This document shows positions 1 through 10,560 of a stretch of 64,000 nucleotides of DNA, piece by piece; within the stretch, counting starts at the first letter, position 1, and every line of letters begins with the position of its first letter. A program made the position numbers and the translations under genes. The stretch comes from Odontocerum albicorne (lineage: Eukaryota > Arthropoda > Insecta > Trichoptera > Odontoceridae), in contig OX463848.1 of assembly GCA_949825065.1 (NCBI GenBank), positions 41,496,766 through 41,560,765 of the forward strand, read 5' to 3'. The notes beneath the pieces are model-generated. The model saw only the letters and a program-made list of their open reading frames with translations, was not told the DNA's origin and did no database searches.

Positions 1-719
1 ATATGAATGTATAATGTGTCCACATCGCCAATACGGATATCTTAAGAAGTACCATACAAATGAATGACCAATATATTTACATCACCAATTTGAATATGTT
101 AAGAAGTTCCATTAAAATGAATGACTAATAAGTCTACACCAGCAATATGGATATATAAAGAAGATGAATGTATGTGTCCACATCGCCAATACGGGCATCT
201 TAAGAAGTACCATACAAATGAATGACCAATATGTTTACATCACCAATTTGAATATGTTAAGAAGTTCCATTAAAATGAATGACTAATAAGTCTACACCAG
301 CAATATGGATATCTAAGAAAGATGAATGACTTACGTGTCCACATCGTCAATACGGATATCTTAAGAAGTACCATACAAACAAATAACCAATATGTTGACA
401 TCATCAATATGAATATATTAAGAAGTTCCCTTAAAATGAATGACTAATAAGTCTACACCAGCAATATGGATATATGTAGAAGATAAATGACTAACGTGTC
501 CACATCGCCAATACGGATATCTTAAAGTGTACCATACAAATGAATGACCAATGTGTCAACATCCTCTGCATAGATTTTTTAAGAATCACCATACAAATCA
601 ATAATCAATGAGTCCACATCACCAATATGGATAACTCAAGAAAAACCACAAAAAAAATTACCAATGTGTCAACATCATCAATATTTTATGAATTAATGAA
701 TGAATGACCAATATATCTA
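1..719. repeat. Satellite, divergent monomers with ~160-bp higher-order period
   Basis: The phrase cacatcgccaatacgg recurs near 21, 179, 340 and 501, a period of 158-161 bp. Each period holds three related but different ~53-bp monomers, built around caccaatnngatatctta, gaagtaccatacaaat and gaatgaccaat. After about 570 the order breaks down into single divergent monomers. This is a trimeric higher-order repeat of the same family as the uniform array at 720-1380. No coding potential was seen. Confidence 0.85.
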
Positions 720-1380
720 CATTATCAATAAGATATCTTATGAAGCACCATACAAATTAATGACCAATGTATCCACATTACCAATAAGATATCTTATGAA
801 GCACCATACAAATTAATGACCAATGTATCCACATTACCAATAAGATATCTTATGAAGCACCATACAAATTAATGACCAATGTATCCACATTACCAATAAG
901 ATATCTTATGAAGCACCATACAAATTAATGACCAATGTATCCACATTACCAATAAGATATCTTATGAAGCACCATACAAATTAATGACCAATGTATCCAC
1001 ATTACCAATAAGATATCTTATGAAGCACCATACAAATTAATGACCAATGTATCCACATTACCAATAAGATATCTTATGAAGCACCATACAAATTAATGAC
1101 CAATGTATCCACATTACCAATAAGATATCTTATGAAGCACCATACAAATTAATGACCAATGTATCCACATTACCAATAAGATATCTTATGAAGCACCATA
1201 CAAATTAATGACCTATGTATCCACATTACCAATAAGATATCTTATGAAGCACCATACAAATTAATGACCTATGTATCCACATTACCAATAAGATATCTTG
1301 TGAAGCATCATACAAATTAATGACCAATGTATCCAAAGTACCAATAAGATATATTATGAAGCACCATCAAATTATTGACC
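720..1380. repeat. 56-bp satellite array, about 12 near-identical copies
   Basis: Direct tandem repeats of a 56-bp unit start at about 725, 781, 837, 893, 949, 1005, 1061, 1117, 1173, 1229, 1285 and 1341. The unit contains ccaataagatatcttatgaa and ccatacaaattaatgacc. Central copies look identical; the last two are degenerate. There are no unique spacers, so this is not a CRISPR-type array. It is a recently homogenised part of the same satellite as 1-719. Confidence 0.95.
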
Positions 1381-1491
1381 ACAATGAATGACTAACAAGT
1401 CGACAATATCAAATATGTCTCGAGGAATATCATACAAATAAATTACCAACATTCGCATATCATCATTACAGATATCTCAAAAAGTTCCATA
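1381..1491. repeat. Degenerate satellite monomers, left flank of mariner insertion
   Basis: Further diverged monomers of the 56-bp family (aatgactaac, gatatctcaaaaagttcc). They end at the TA dinucleotide 1490-1491, into which the mariner at 1492-2618 is inserted. Confidence 0.7.
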
Positions 1492-2618
1492 CGAAGGTTG
1501 CTACTTAAGTTTTGAGATATGGCAACACCAGTGCAGGCAGATACGTCAAATCTGACATCAGCATCGTAAAGTTTGACATTTTTAATGGTATACGTGCTCA
1601 GAAGTTTTGTCATACGAGTGCTATTTGTGTTGTTTACAGTGACTTGAAAAATTAATCACGACCAAAAATGGAATGAAATCGTGAACATTTTCATGCGATG
1701 ATTTTTTATGATTTTCGACGTGGACTAACTCAACAACAGTGTGCCGATCAACTCGCTTCGACTTTTGGTGATGAAGCACCATCCAGGGCCACTGTGTTTC
1801 GCTGGTTTACCGAATTCAATCGTGGTCGTAGTTCGCTCCAGGACGAATTTCGTGAAAGTCGTCCAAAATCGGTTGTTGTGCCAGAAAACATCGATGCTGT
1901 GCGTGAACTAATATTGCAAGATCGTCATGTGACTTATCGTGAGATTAAGGCATGTTTGGGAATTAGTTCCACTCGCATGCATTCAATATTGCATGAACAT
2001 TTGGCCATCAAAAAGATTTGTTCCCGTTGGATACCGCATAATTTGACAATCGCTCAAAAAAGGCTCGTGTCGATTGGTCCAAAGAAATGTTAAAAAAATT
2101 CGATCGCGGTGCTTCAAAAGACGTCTATAAATCGTAACAGGCGACGAATCATGGATCTATGCATATGAGCCAGAAACTAAACAGCAGTCGACTGTATGGG
2201 TTTTTCAAGATGATCTAAATCCAACAAAAGTGGTTCGCGCACGAAGCACTTCGAGGCAAATGGTGGCTTGTTTCTTCCGTATAAATGGTCATGTCGCAAT
2301 AGTGCCTTTAGTGGTTCTGTATGATTCTGAATGATACACTACCATTTGTTTGCCAGAAGTGTTCGGAGAAATGAGGAAAACCAACCGTTGAAGACGGATC
2401 ATTTTCCACCACGACAATGCGAGCTCTCACACATCAGCTCAAACAAATAACTTTTTGAGCACTCAAAACATCGAATTGATTTTTTTGATTGATTGAGCAC
2501 TCAAAACGATTGATTGAGCACTAATCGAATTGATTGAGCACTCAAAACATCGAAGCCATTTTCGATGATAAATATTTGTTTTTACTTGTCTGTCTCAAAA
2601 CTTAAGTAACAACCCTCG
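1492..2618 (+). mobile_element. Decayed mariner element, 1127 bp, inserted in satellite
   Basis: The 5' end cgaaggttgctacttaagtt pairs with the reverse complement of the 3' end, which starts cgagggttgttacttaagtt. These are imperfect TIRs of about 28 bp flanked by TA on both sides (1490-1491 and 2619-2620). Removing the element rejoins the satellite motif ccatacaaataaatgacc, which confirms the boundaries. Full-length mariners are about 1.3 kb; this copy lacks the 3' part of the transposase gene. Confidence 0.9.
1668..2580 (+). pseudogene. mariner transposase pseudogene (truncated, frameshifted)
   Basis: The frame starts at ATG 1668, but codon 3 is already a stop (TGA where relatives have Trp). 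An open stretch to 2093 encodes the paired helix-turn-helix DNA-binding region (YDFRRGLTQQQCADQL, ATVFRWFTEF) and the linker SRWIPHNLT, which corresponds to the mariner WVPHEL motif. After a frameshift near 2070, further pieces are readable: VTGDESWIYAYEPETKQQ with the first catalytic aspartate, and HHDNASSHTSAQT with the second. The segment for YSPDLAP and the third aspartate is missing. It is replaced by a local repetition of ttgattgagcactcaaaac at about 2455-2550. Inactive. Confidence 0.9.
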
Positions 2619-2765
2619 TACAAATAAATGACCGACATGATCGCATGAATATGTATCCATCACGAATGAAGATATTTTGAGAAGTGCCATACAAATTAAT
2701 GCCCGATGTGTCTCCATCACCAGTACGGATATGTTGAGGAGTATTGTATGAATGAATTGACAGAA
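2619..2765. repeat. Satellite remainder right of the mariner
   Basis: The 56-bp family resumes directly after the mariner (caaataaatgaccgacatg, gaagtgccatacaaattaat, caccagtacggatatg) and fades out by about 2765. The mariner therefore landed inside a pre-existing array. Confidence 0.75.
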
Positions 2766-3270
2766 TTATCTTTACTTAACACATGTCCTTAACATGTTTG
2801 GTTGATTATTATCAAATTCGCACGAGCATGATTGCGGTTCAACCGTGGTCAAAAAGGTATCTACCTTATCTAAAGTTTATTTACAACACAAGCATTATTT
2901 CCTAAGGTATAAACGAATTCGTTTTATTTCTTCTTCTTCAAATGGCATCGTGGCAGACTTGACATTAGCATAATTTGCACAGTTGAAGTGTTTTGGGAAC
3001 ACTTGGAGAATATTTAATCAGAATGGGCTAGTTGCGTGAGGCGCCGACAGATGGCGGTCAATCGGGAAAATCGTTATGCGTAGTCTGGGCTGGCTAATTT
3101 TAAATCTTTGCCGTTGGTGTAAGTTTTTATAATACATATGTTTTGCACTTACAGTGTTTTCATTGGAGCACAGATCTGAATTTAAAACAGTTTCTAAAAT
3201 AACGTATAAATATTTTTTTGCCCTTAAGCAATTATACATACATTCATTCCATGATGTCATGCCCCTTCTG
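2766..3270. other. Unassigned AT-rich sequence
   Basis: No recognised gene or repeat. Short open frames on both strands lack recognisable motifs. Confidence 0.4.
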
Positions 3271-3900
3271 TGGTTGACAGGACAGCTCTCACGCCTTTCT
3301 ACCTATGCACACAGCTATCACTTCGTTTATATACACGCATCTCGCCATGCTATTCTGTTTCTCATACTTCTTACCTTTCCCTTATTTGAAATTTCTTCAA
3401 CTGCTTATTTTATCATTTATTTTCATAGACAAAACACGTTTCACGCCTCTCTCTATCCACGCGCACAGCTATCGTTTCTTTCACGTCCATGTATCTCATA
3501 ATAATCTTCTGTTTCTCACACTTCATACCTTCCCTTATTTGAAATTTCTTCAACTGCTTATTTTATCATTTATTTTCATAGACAGAACACGTTTCACGCC
3601 TTTCTCTATCCATGCGCACAGCTATCGCTTCTTTCACGTCCATGTATCTCATAATAATCATCTGTTTCTCACACTTCATACCTTTCCCTTCGTTGAAATT
3701 TGTTCAATCGCTTATTTTATCATTTATTTTCACAGACAGAACAGGTTTCACGCCTTTCTCTATCCATGCGCACAGCTATCGTTTCGTTAACATACATGCA
3801 TCTCGTCATGCTCTTCTGTTTCTCACACTTCTTACCTTTCCCTCACTTAAAAAGTGTTCTGCTGCTTATTTTTTATCATTTATTTTCCTTCCACTATTTC
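3271..3900. repeat. ~153-bp tandem repeat, four copies
   Basis: The motif acgcctttctctatcc recurs at 3291, 3443, 3596 and 3750 (periods 152-154 bp). Each unit also carries acagctatcg, tctgtttctcaca and ttgaaatttcttcaactgct. Two overlapping open frames of 161 and 123 codons run through the array. Both owe their length to the repeat and encode repetitive Phe/His/Leu-rich sequence, so I do not call them genes. Confidence 0.9.
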
Positions 3901-3954
3901 CTCGGTCTTCGTGCTCTATTCATTTCAGACATATAAATTTGTTTCGTAAATATT

Positions 3955-4215
3955 CGCCACTCGCCTATTTGAGGTGCATGTAACGCACTAAACTACCGTA
4001 AGGAATTTCGCCGGTTCGAGTCTCGCGCTGTGCTGCTCGCCTTGAATGACACATGTATTTTTTCACCTAGTATTCTGGGGTATATGGATATCTATGATGT
4101 TGGTCATCATTCTTTTAAAGACAAAAACATACCGGTATGCTCCGAATGTCTCACTTCGGTGTGCCATCGGATACAGTAAGCGGTGAGTTTGCTGGTACGC
4201 AACGGGTCACTCATT
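3955..4215 (+). mobile_element. tRNA-like SINE, family B, copy 1
   Basis: A B-box-like motif (cgccggttcgagtctcgcgc) is followed by a body that matches the copy at 37310-37570 (ttgaatgacaca, tttcacctagtattctgggg, gtgagtttgctggtacgcaa). The 5' head is poorly preserved here. A third copy is inverted at 10440-10560. Repeated occurrence plus a tRNA-like promoter element suggests a pol-III SINE. Confidence 0.6.
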
Positions 4216-4477
4216 TTCTAATCAAACCATCTCAAGATTCCTTTCCTTATTCAGCTTATAACATCCATATCGAACAAACAGTATCCTTTTTCCGATAATT
4301 GCATACTCTGTCAAACACTATAGTAACAGATATTCTACAATATTCTACTCTTCCTCACTGCCCATTTATTTCTTTCGGTGAATTTGAAACTTTTAAAATT
4401 TTACAAAATATTTAGTTTTAAGTTCATATCTTTAAGTTTTAAGTACTTACTAGTTTCAAAAGTCGATGGAGACTAAA
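4216..4477. other. Unassigned AT-rich sequence
   Basis: Nothing recognised on either strand. Confidence 0.4.
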
Positions 4478-5205
4478 TGAGGAGGTAACATTAAAAAAAT
4501 ATTATGTCCATCGGATAAAAAAAAGAGTTGATAAAGCAAATTTTTTTCTTATCAATGGTACGGAGCCGTTTAACATTTTTATTTCAATGAAAAAAGCACA
4601 TAAATCATAATAAAAAACCAGTATTTTATCAAAAAGAATCTTGTCCAGGCTTCAAACCAATCAAAAAAGATCAGGTCCGAATTGACATATCGTAGCTTTT
4701 CGATTGTGTCTAGCTTCATACCAGTACACCAGCAACTGTCAGTTTTAAATCGTACGTGCAGTGTAATGTCATTATACAGCTTTATCTATCTACATATATT
4801 TATAGTTGTATAGTAATATGTCTTCTTATTTTGTAACACTACTTATTTTATTTGATTAAAATAAAAATAAATTACTCTACCCAATAATTTTTTGCAGCAC
4901 CTGTGTAATATTGTTGAAATCGAACAAAAACATCATGTCACAGAGCTGTTCAATCAAAAAAGAATAAAGTAGAATTGTTCTTACAAAAAGGATCATGTAC
5001 ATATTTTAAACTAGAATATTAAACTATTTTAATTATTATGATTCGATTTTAAACAACAAATCAAGTCACCTTAAGCAATTTTAAGGATTTCAGATATTTT
5101 TGCAATTAATTATTATGTCATATATTTTTAATGCAAACAGTTTTTTTGCGATTTCCCAACTTTCTGATTTGGTGGACATGTTCTTTTTTTAATATTACCT
5201 CCTCA
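4478..5205. mobile_element. Non-autonomous TIR element, 728 bp
   Basis: The left end TGAGGAGGTAACATTAAAAA and the reverse complement of the right end TGAGGAGGTAATATTAAAAA form ~35-bp inverted repeats with about six mismatches. The interior is AT-rich with no long open frame. This fits a MITE or deletion derivative of an unidentified DNA transposon. The target duplication is unclear (flanks actaaa and attat). Confidence 0.65.
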
Positions 5206-5480
5206 ATTATTCACTCTTATAGTCTATCACAATACCTGCCAGAATCAAAATACGGTTGCTTTATGGCCGTCTAGTGACATGACAAAAATGCCACTCAATT
5301 AAGTAATTTATAAACCCATCGTCGCAGTGTAAGAAAAAGAAAAGTGTGGTTAGGTTAAGTCAATTATATTTTCTTAACCCCTTGAGAAAAGTCTGCTCTC
5401 TAAACGGCGTTTTGTAAAATGTCCTTTATCATAATTATTTTTTAAAAGAAAGAAATTTAAAAAATAGAGAAACCGTAGAA
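5206..5480. other. Unassigned sequence
   Basis: No recognised feature. Confidence 0.35.
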
Positions 5481-5484
5481 ATTG

Positions 5485-5590
5485 TATGTATAATAGAGGT
5501 GGCGAAAGATGCATGTTACGATAGGAAAGATTGACCCTCTGTCCTCTTTGCCCGCCAATACATGGAAACGGTATGATGGTTTGAATACCT
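5485..5590 (+). pseudogene. Non-LTR retrotransposon 3' coding end, short fragment
   Basis: Conceptual translation reads EVAKDACYDRKD, then a degraded FARQYMETV with a stop. This corresponds to the C-terminal signature (M.VEEAK..C.DR..WRS...AYP..) seen in the longer copies at 29490-29910 and 61730-62830. It is a relic of the same LINE family. Confidence 0.45.
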
Positions 5591-6329
5591 ACTCATAGCT
5601 TTTCAAATACTATTTTCGCTTTAACCTTTCCTTCCCTGCGTTGGGTATCTTCTACACGTTGCTTCTAATAACCATCAATATCTCTATAAATATCATAAAT
5701 ACAAGGTTAAGATTTTAGGTATTCCTCCAATATATATTTACGCATTGATTTAAAAAATAATATTAATAATAATCAGAATTTATCGACTACATCGAGGTGT
5801 TTTGTAAAGATCGAAAACAAATTCGCATTTAAACACTGCGAGTGCCTCGTCTTGACGATAGGTGAATAGTATGCGGGAAGCGCGACACTATATTCGCATC
5901 TCACTCTTGCATACTCCACTAAATTGCGAGGAGCTGAATTGTCTCAACGTCGCAAGCATAAGCGTAAGCGCCGGGGTATGCGACTGAAGTTCCGCGCCAC
6001 TAGTAGCTTCTAGGCTTGCAAATAGGTTAGACGTACGCCCGTTCCGTGAGCGTTACCAGATGGTTTTTAATTTTTTCAGCAAATAAATGTCAATTATTAT
6101 AATTTTGAACTTCAATTATAATTAATTAAGGGGATTATCTATGAATGTTCTTATTTTTCCGATTTAAAATCGCTAATTTTTTATTGCGTACTCACTACCC
6201 AACACCGGAGCACGCGTATTATTTTTATCACCGTGTAAGATACCTACCTAGTAAATTAATAATTGTCAAAATAATAAGTGAATTGTTAAAACACAAATAA
6301 ATTAAATTAATTATTGTTAATAATAAACA
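5591..6329. other. Unassigned sequence with a small GC-richer island
   Basis: Mostly AT-rich. About 5860-6055 is distinctly richer in G+C (gcaagcataagcgtaagcgc). No open frame or known repeat was recognised; the island could be part of a degenerate transposon. Confidence 0.4.
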
Positions 6330-6660
6330 TACAGGGTCAATGACCGATGAAGTATTCATAGATTGCTACACGTCAAGAACGGCGACAATGTTTACTATTT
6401 TTGTAGTACCCGCGATTTGTCTAGCCATCTCCAAATACAAATAAATAAGCTACCGCCAATTCACGTGCCAGAGCGAGACGGAGCATGTAGCGCGAACTGG
6501 TTCACTCATTTGTATAAAACACCTGCGCTCCGAGAAATAAACATATTAGTATTGTCATTCAGTCAACTGTCAAGACTTGTTATTTATTTACCTGCTGTCC
6601 ACTTATCGATTTATATCCGCATTCCTGAGTCTATATTTATTGAATATAAATCAAGATCAT
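6330..6660 (+). mobile_element. Possible divergent solo LTR
   Basis: It contains ggtcaatgaccgatgaag, which is identical to a block in the solo LTR at 49418-49841. In the same order it has a TATA-like tgtataaaacacctg, then aataaa, then a ttatttatt run. This promoter and poly(A) layout parallels that of the three LTRs at 8952, 49418 and 58767, but the rest has diverged. Boundaries are unknown. Confidence 0.4.
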
Positions 6661-7346
6661 CATGACTTATCAAGATAAGCAATCCGCTATATTGATGACT
6701 CTGTACGAGAAGTAACGCAGAATCAACTAAAACGAAGATAACGATGTCGATATCAAAATCATCAGCACGTTCTAATAGGACACACGCTACATTGATAACG
6801 ACCATCGTTACAACCGTAAGGGAAGGTTTAAAAACATGTAAAATATGACTATCATATGCAAATTCTTTTCCCTGTTATTTTTCAAATGAAAAAACCATCA
6901 AATGAAGTACAGTTAAGTATATAACGCGTTCGTTGATTTTCTACATAAGAGGTCCAAAAGTATTATTTCTAACTCTCTGAGCTCAATGCCAAGTAATAAG
7001 AGGTCATGGAATGCCAAAATTTCTTTTTTCCCACAGGTAATCTAAACGTTCGTTGAGGTTTCACCACAATGAGTGGACAAAGAAATAAAAATTACGTTTG
7101 TCGAAACATTTTTTAATGATTGTAATAGAAACCAAGATTGCTCCGCATCTATTTCTTACGCTAGACCAGCGAAAAATAGACTTCTAGTCTACGTCCTAAA
7201 AATCATTGACATGTAAATGTATATATATATTTTTTTTATCCACTTTGCACGGATTTCTCCTGTTACACAAAGAGGGTCTGCTTCTAGCGTTAGTTTATTC
7301 GTTAGGAATAATATCAGCCAGGATTATTCTCATAGTAGCTGTTATA
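6661..7346. other. Unassigned AT-rich sequence
   Basis: No recognised gene, repeat or hairpin. Confidence 0.4.
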
Positions 7347-7469
7347 AAGGGTCTTTCAAATTGAGCGGTTTTTTAATTCAATTTTTTTAATGCTTGAATA
7401 AAACACACAATTTGCTTTGATTTCAAAAAACTTCTTATTAGTCATTGAAGTATAATGTATGACATTTAA

Positions 7470-7791
7470 ACACAAAAACCAATATCCGCCAAATGTACAC
7501 CTCTTGCAGCTCCACAGATGTCCACTCTTTCGTCTAAATTTTCGATGATATTTTGGCATAATTGCGATTTTCTAACTCACCAATAACGCGAATAATTTCG
7601 TCCTTCACCTCAAGAATTGATCGGGGGGTCATTCTTATAGACCTGACTTTTTACGTTACCCCAGAGAAAATAGTCCAACGGTGTTAGATCACATGATCTT
7701 GGTGGCCAATCAACATCACCGTTTCCGGAGATTACAATACATAAAAAAATTCAACAATTTGAACGCGTTGTTGAATTGTATACGACTCCAT
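7470..7791 (-). pseudogene. Fused-end remnant of DUF4817/DDE-type transposase
   Basis: The start codon at 7791 gives MESYTIQQRVQIVEF, the usual N-terminus of insect transposases with a DUF4817 helix-turn-helix. A large internal deletion follows. It resumes at the C-terminal DDE region: the third catalytic acidic residue in LDYFLWG, then KSQVY, SIPEL..EI and the tail ending near GG.LADI. Stops and frameshifts are present. Non-functional, but the TIRs could be mobilised in trans. Confidence 0.75.
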
Positions 7792-7796
7792 TAATT

Positions 7797-7922
7797 TATA
7801 AGGAGCGTTGGGGATCTTTTTCGGGCTGCCGGGGACAGAGGTGCCTACTCTCAGGTGATATTCAACGTTGGGGGGACCTGACATGACACTGGGAAAAAGA
7901 AGAAGGTCAAATGATATAAATG
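7797..7922 (+). mobile_element. LINE 3' tail inserted in the mariner-like copy
   Basis: It shares ggagcgttggggatcttttt, caggtgatattyaacgttgg and gaaggtcaaatgat with the 3' end of the LINE fragment at 12170-12635. It encodes the last residues of the LINE frame (RSVGDLFR.AEDR) before the stop. The two sister mariner-like copies lack it, so it inserted after that family spread. Confidence 0.75.
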
Positions 7923-8059
7923 TCATACATTACACTTCTCAAATGTCACAAGACCCAGGAAAATTCGCGACGCCATCTGTGTTTTATCCAAGAATTTAAA
8001 AACCACTCATTTGAAAGACCCTGTATAACACAATTACCTATCCCGCGGCCTCATCGTAT

Positions 8060-8520
8060 TTCACCTTAAATATTGAGCATCTCTCAGATCAACGACATGC
8101 GCTCTGCTGAAGCAGAAATTACTTATTAGCATTATCAATTCATCGCTTTCTTCTCCACGTCGTCCTTTACTGTCCATGCCGTAACACTCTGAAACCAACT
8201 ACCACATATTTGTAGTAACACTTTTCTAAAAAAAATACTTTGAAATATTATATCTCTTCAATGACAAAGTGTTTCTTTCCCTATTCCGCATTATATTTTC
8301 TTTTTCTCTCCCTCCCGTCTCCCAAGTCATTGATGATATTAAAAAAATATGTTTTATATATTTTATTTACATCTTTTAATTGTTATATTTTTTTCTGTTC
8401 GTGTTTCTCAAAACGTTGTAGCCTCCTAATAGGAAATTAGCACAATATATGTAACTCCTGTCTAATTTGTTGGAATAGATAACCGTATGGCAATAAACCT
8501 TCTGGCGGCACCTTTGTGAC
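8060..8520 (+). mobile_element. Non-LTR retrotransposon 3' end (I/Jockey-like), degenerate
   Basis: Translation fragments (SPRRPLLSMP, SETNYHIF) correspond to the C-terminal reverse-transcriptase extension seen at 10770-11515. The 3' UTR continues through ttgatgatatt and ends with atggcaataaaccttctgg, the tail shared with other LINE and SINE copies here. Confidence 0.6.
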
Positions 8521-8951
8521 ATTCTGTTGTACTGCGATGATAATCGAGTCAATAATTTCTAAACTGAACTCCACTTAGCCTTACATCGATTCATCTTCGG
8601 ACCGATTGTCTATTGCAATCTAGTGGCGTCAATGGAGAGTTTTGCTGCATTCAAAATCTTCAGTGAAAACACTAGCAGCGTGTTAAGCTGCGTAAAAACT
8701 CCAGGCCTTAACCCAATTTCTTAGTATATTTATTGTACTGCGAGTCTTTTTTTATATATGCCGTGATGTCGGACCTTAAGTCCACCCTCGTTACTATTGT
8801 TTTCACATTCAGATATGACGCCCCCGGAGCAGTCTCTTTGGGCAGTTCTTTCTTCATATCTACGTGACGTAACGCTCATAAAAAAATAAAGAAGATGCCT
8901 ATCCTTTAATGTAGATCGCGCTGAATAACAACACCATAACAACGTTGGTGG
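8521..8951. other. Unassigned sequence
   Basis: Moderate base composition, no feature recognised. A minus-strand frame at 8730-8984 overlaps the LTR start and has no recognisable domain. Confidence 0.35.
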
Positions 8952-9337
8952 TGTGGCGACCGTATGCGCGGTCACTGAACCCACGAGACGATCTTTGCAT
9001 ACCTAAACAATGCGAGACAAACAATTCCAAAGTCCACGCGATCGGTCATTCAACTCACTACCAGTGAAGACCGCATTCCATGAGGAAAGGAGAGGGCAAC
9101 ACATCTTTCGCGCTGTCCCTCAAAACAAAAGGGTACCTACGTGCGACAATAAACATATTGTAAGCGCAAAGACGAGACAGCGATATATCTCGTGCGCATT
9201 CCCGCACACGTTCAAAAAACATTATAAATACCGACGTTGGTCAATAAAATTTCTCTTTACATATTCCGATTTCGACAAGTTTTTATTTATCAATAATCAT
9301 CCTCATCATCTCTCCTTTAAGGAACAGCCGTTCCTAA
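8952..9337 (+). mobile_element. Solo LTR, copy 1
   Basis: Begins tgtggcgac and ends ttcctaa, collinear with 49418-49841 and 58767-59179. Shared blocks in order: the ggtca.tgacc region; gcgatatatctcgtgcgcat; a TATA box in attataaataccgacgt; caataaaatttctct; cgacaagtttttatttatca; catcatctctcc.ttaagga. The TATA box, start-site region and AATAAA/T-rich zone fit a retrotransposon LTR. No gag-pol sequence lies alongside, so it is solo. Confidence 0.75.
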
Positions 9338-10439
9338 AGTGGTAATGAGATCGAACTGAACTGTTCTTTTATCCAACGAAGCGTTAAATATTTTTTTATA
9401 TAAAATAAATAAATAAATATCGACCCATATTAGTTAAAAAAAAAACAAATCCCTTCGCATTTTTTTCCAAATCATCCATCAGTGTTTTGTGGATTTTCAA
9501 CTTTTAATTTATATTTTTGGTTCTGACTTTTAAACTATCTTTTTTGTGTTTAAGTGGAACTTTAAACTTTTTAATATCTCGAGAAATTTGAACAACATAT
9601 ATCACTCCCACCTGGTAAGTAAGAAAATGTTGACGCAAATAAATAAATAAATTAAACTACAGCTAAACAAAGCCTAGATGTACACAAAAACTTAAAAGGG
9701 AATAAAAATATATTTTAGTTAAATACTAAGAGAAACCTTTTAGTGTAAATGTAGTAATGTGTAACATCAATGAATGTATGATACATATATGTGGACAACC
9801 TGCTTAAGTTTAGATGTACCGAAACAGAGTTCAAACAATTTCAGTGAATTGAGCAAAGCCATTCTGAAAATGTAACTGAATTTATGCTCTCTCCGTTCAG
9901 AGATTTCCTGAACTCTGTTACATACAGTTAGTTTCTTGGATTTGCAAAGTTTTCGGTATACCCTTAAAGTTTCCAAGACGTTTTTGGTCACAAGTACACC
10001 AGTTCTCTCCGACTAATGCTACTATGACTATACGAGGAAATTTACTACAGTATTTGCATTTGTTTACTTTAACTCTTTCGCCCACATGTTCTTCTCAGGG
10101 TGGAGTTGAGTGTATGGATCTACAACTTTGTTAGACTCGAGCAAGCTTTTCTTTGATAATTTTGTTCAATTTTATTGACTCGCGCAAAGCTTACTGTAGA
10201 AATTACCTTTAGGATTTTCCAGTTCACCACTCTTAATTTTTAATATCGTATTTTACTGGCCATACTAATGGACTCCGTAACCATCTACATGATGGTCCAT
10301 GGTATGCGAAATTCTCGCCTACATCGTCATCGTTGCTGGGCCTAGTAGTCGAAGATCCTCTCACCATTTCAACGTCAATTTAGTTGAAACCGGCATGTTT
10401 AACCCCTTTTTTTTTAATTTTTAAATATGACAAGTCAAA
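9338..10439. other. Unassigned sequence
   Basis: About 1.1 kb without a recognised gene. It contains A+T-rich runs and taaataaata motifs at 9400-9420 and 9630-9660, which may be old LINE tails. Nothing is supportable on either strand. Confidence 0.4.
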
Positions 10440-10560
10440 GGTATCTTTATCTTCCCAAATATAAGGCGGAAATAAATGCTCGTGTTAATTGAGGAGAGTA
10501 GCACAGCGCGAGATTCGAACCAGCGACATTCGCACGGAAGTCCTGTGCTTTACTCGAATT
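10440..10560 (-). mobile_element. tRNA-like SINE, family B, copy 3 (inverted)
   Basis: On the minus strand the order is gagtaaagcacaggacttcc, gtgcgaatgtcgctggttcg, aatctcgcgctgtgctactc, then a body ending ttccgccttatatttgggaa. It matches 37310-37420. The ends gagta and tactc are complementary like an acceptor stem, gcac...gtgc can form an anticodon-like hairpin, and ggttcgaatctcg is a B box. A D-arm is not evident. Confidence 0.6.

Larger units (their letters stand above)
7347..8024 (-). mobile_element. Internally deleted mariner-like element (copy 1) with nested LINE tail
   Basis: TIRs agggtctttcaaattgagcg (left) and, inverted, agggtctttcaaatgagtgg (right) bound the element. On the minus strand it keeps only the two ends of an IS630-type transposase gene. 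It shares its deletion with copies at 19899-20456 and 27123-27676. A ~125-bp LINE 3' end (7797-7922) is inserted within tataa, close to the transposase start. Confidence 0.85.

Noticed and set aside
720..1380. CRISPR-like regular repeats
   Set aside because: Head-to-tail 56-bp repeats without unique spacers, in a eukaryotic transposon-rich context. The same applies to the 38-, 74-, 106-, 114- and 177-bp arrays.
3305..3790. 161-codon open frame (and overlapping 123-codon frame)
   Set aside because: Produced by the ~153-bp tandem array; repetitive, no recognised domain, several overlapping frames equally open.
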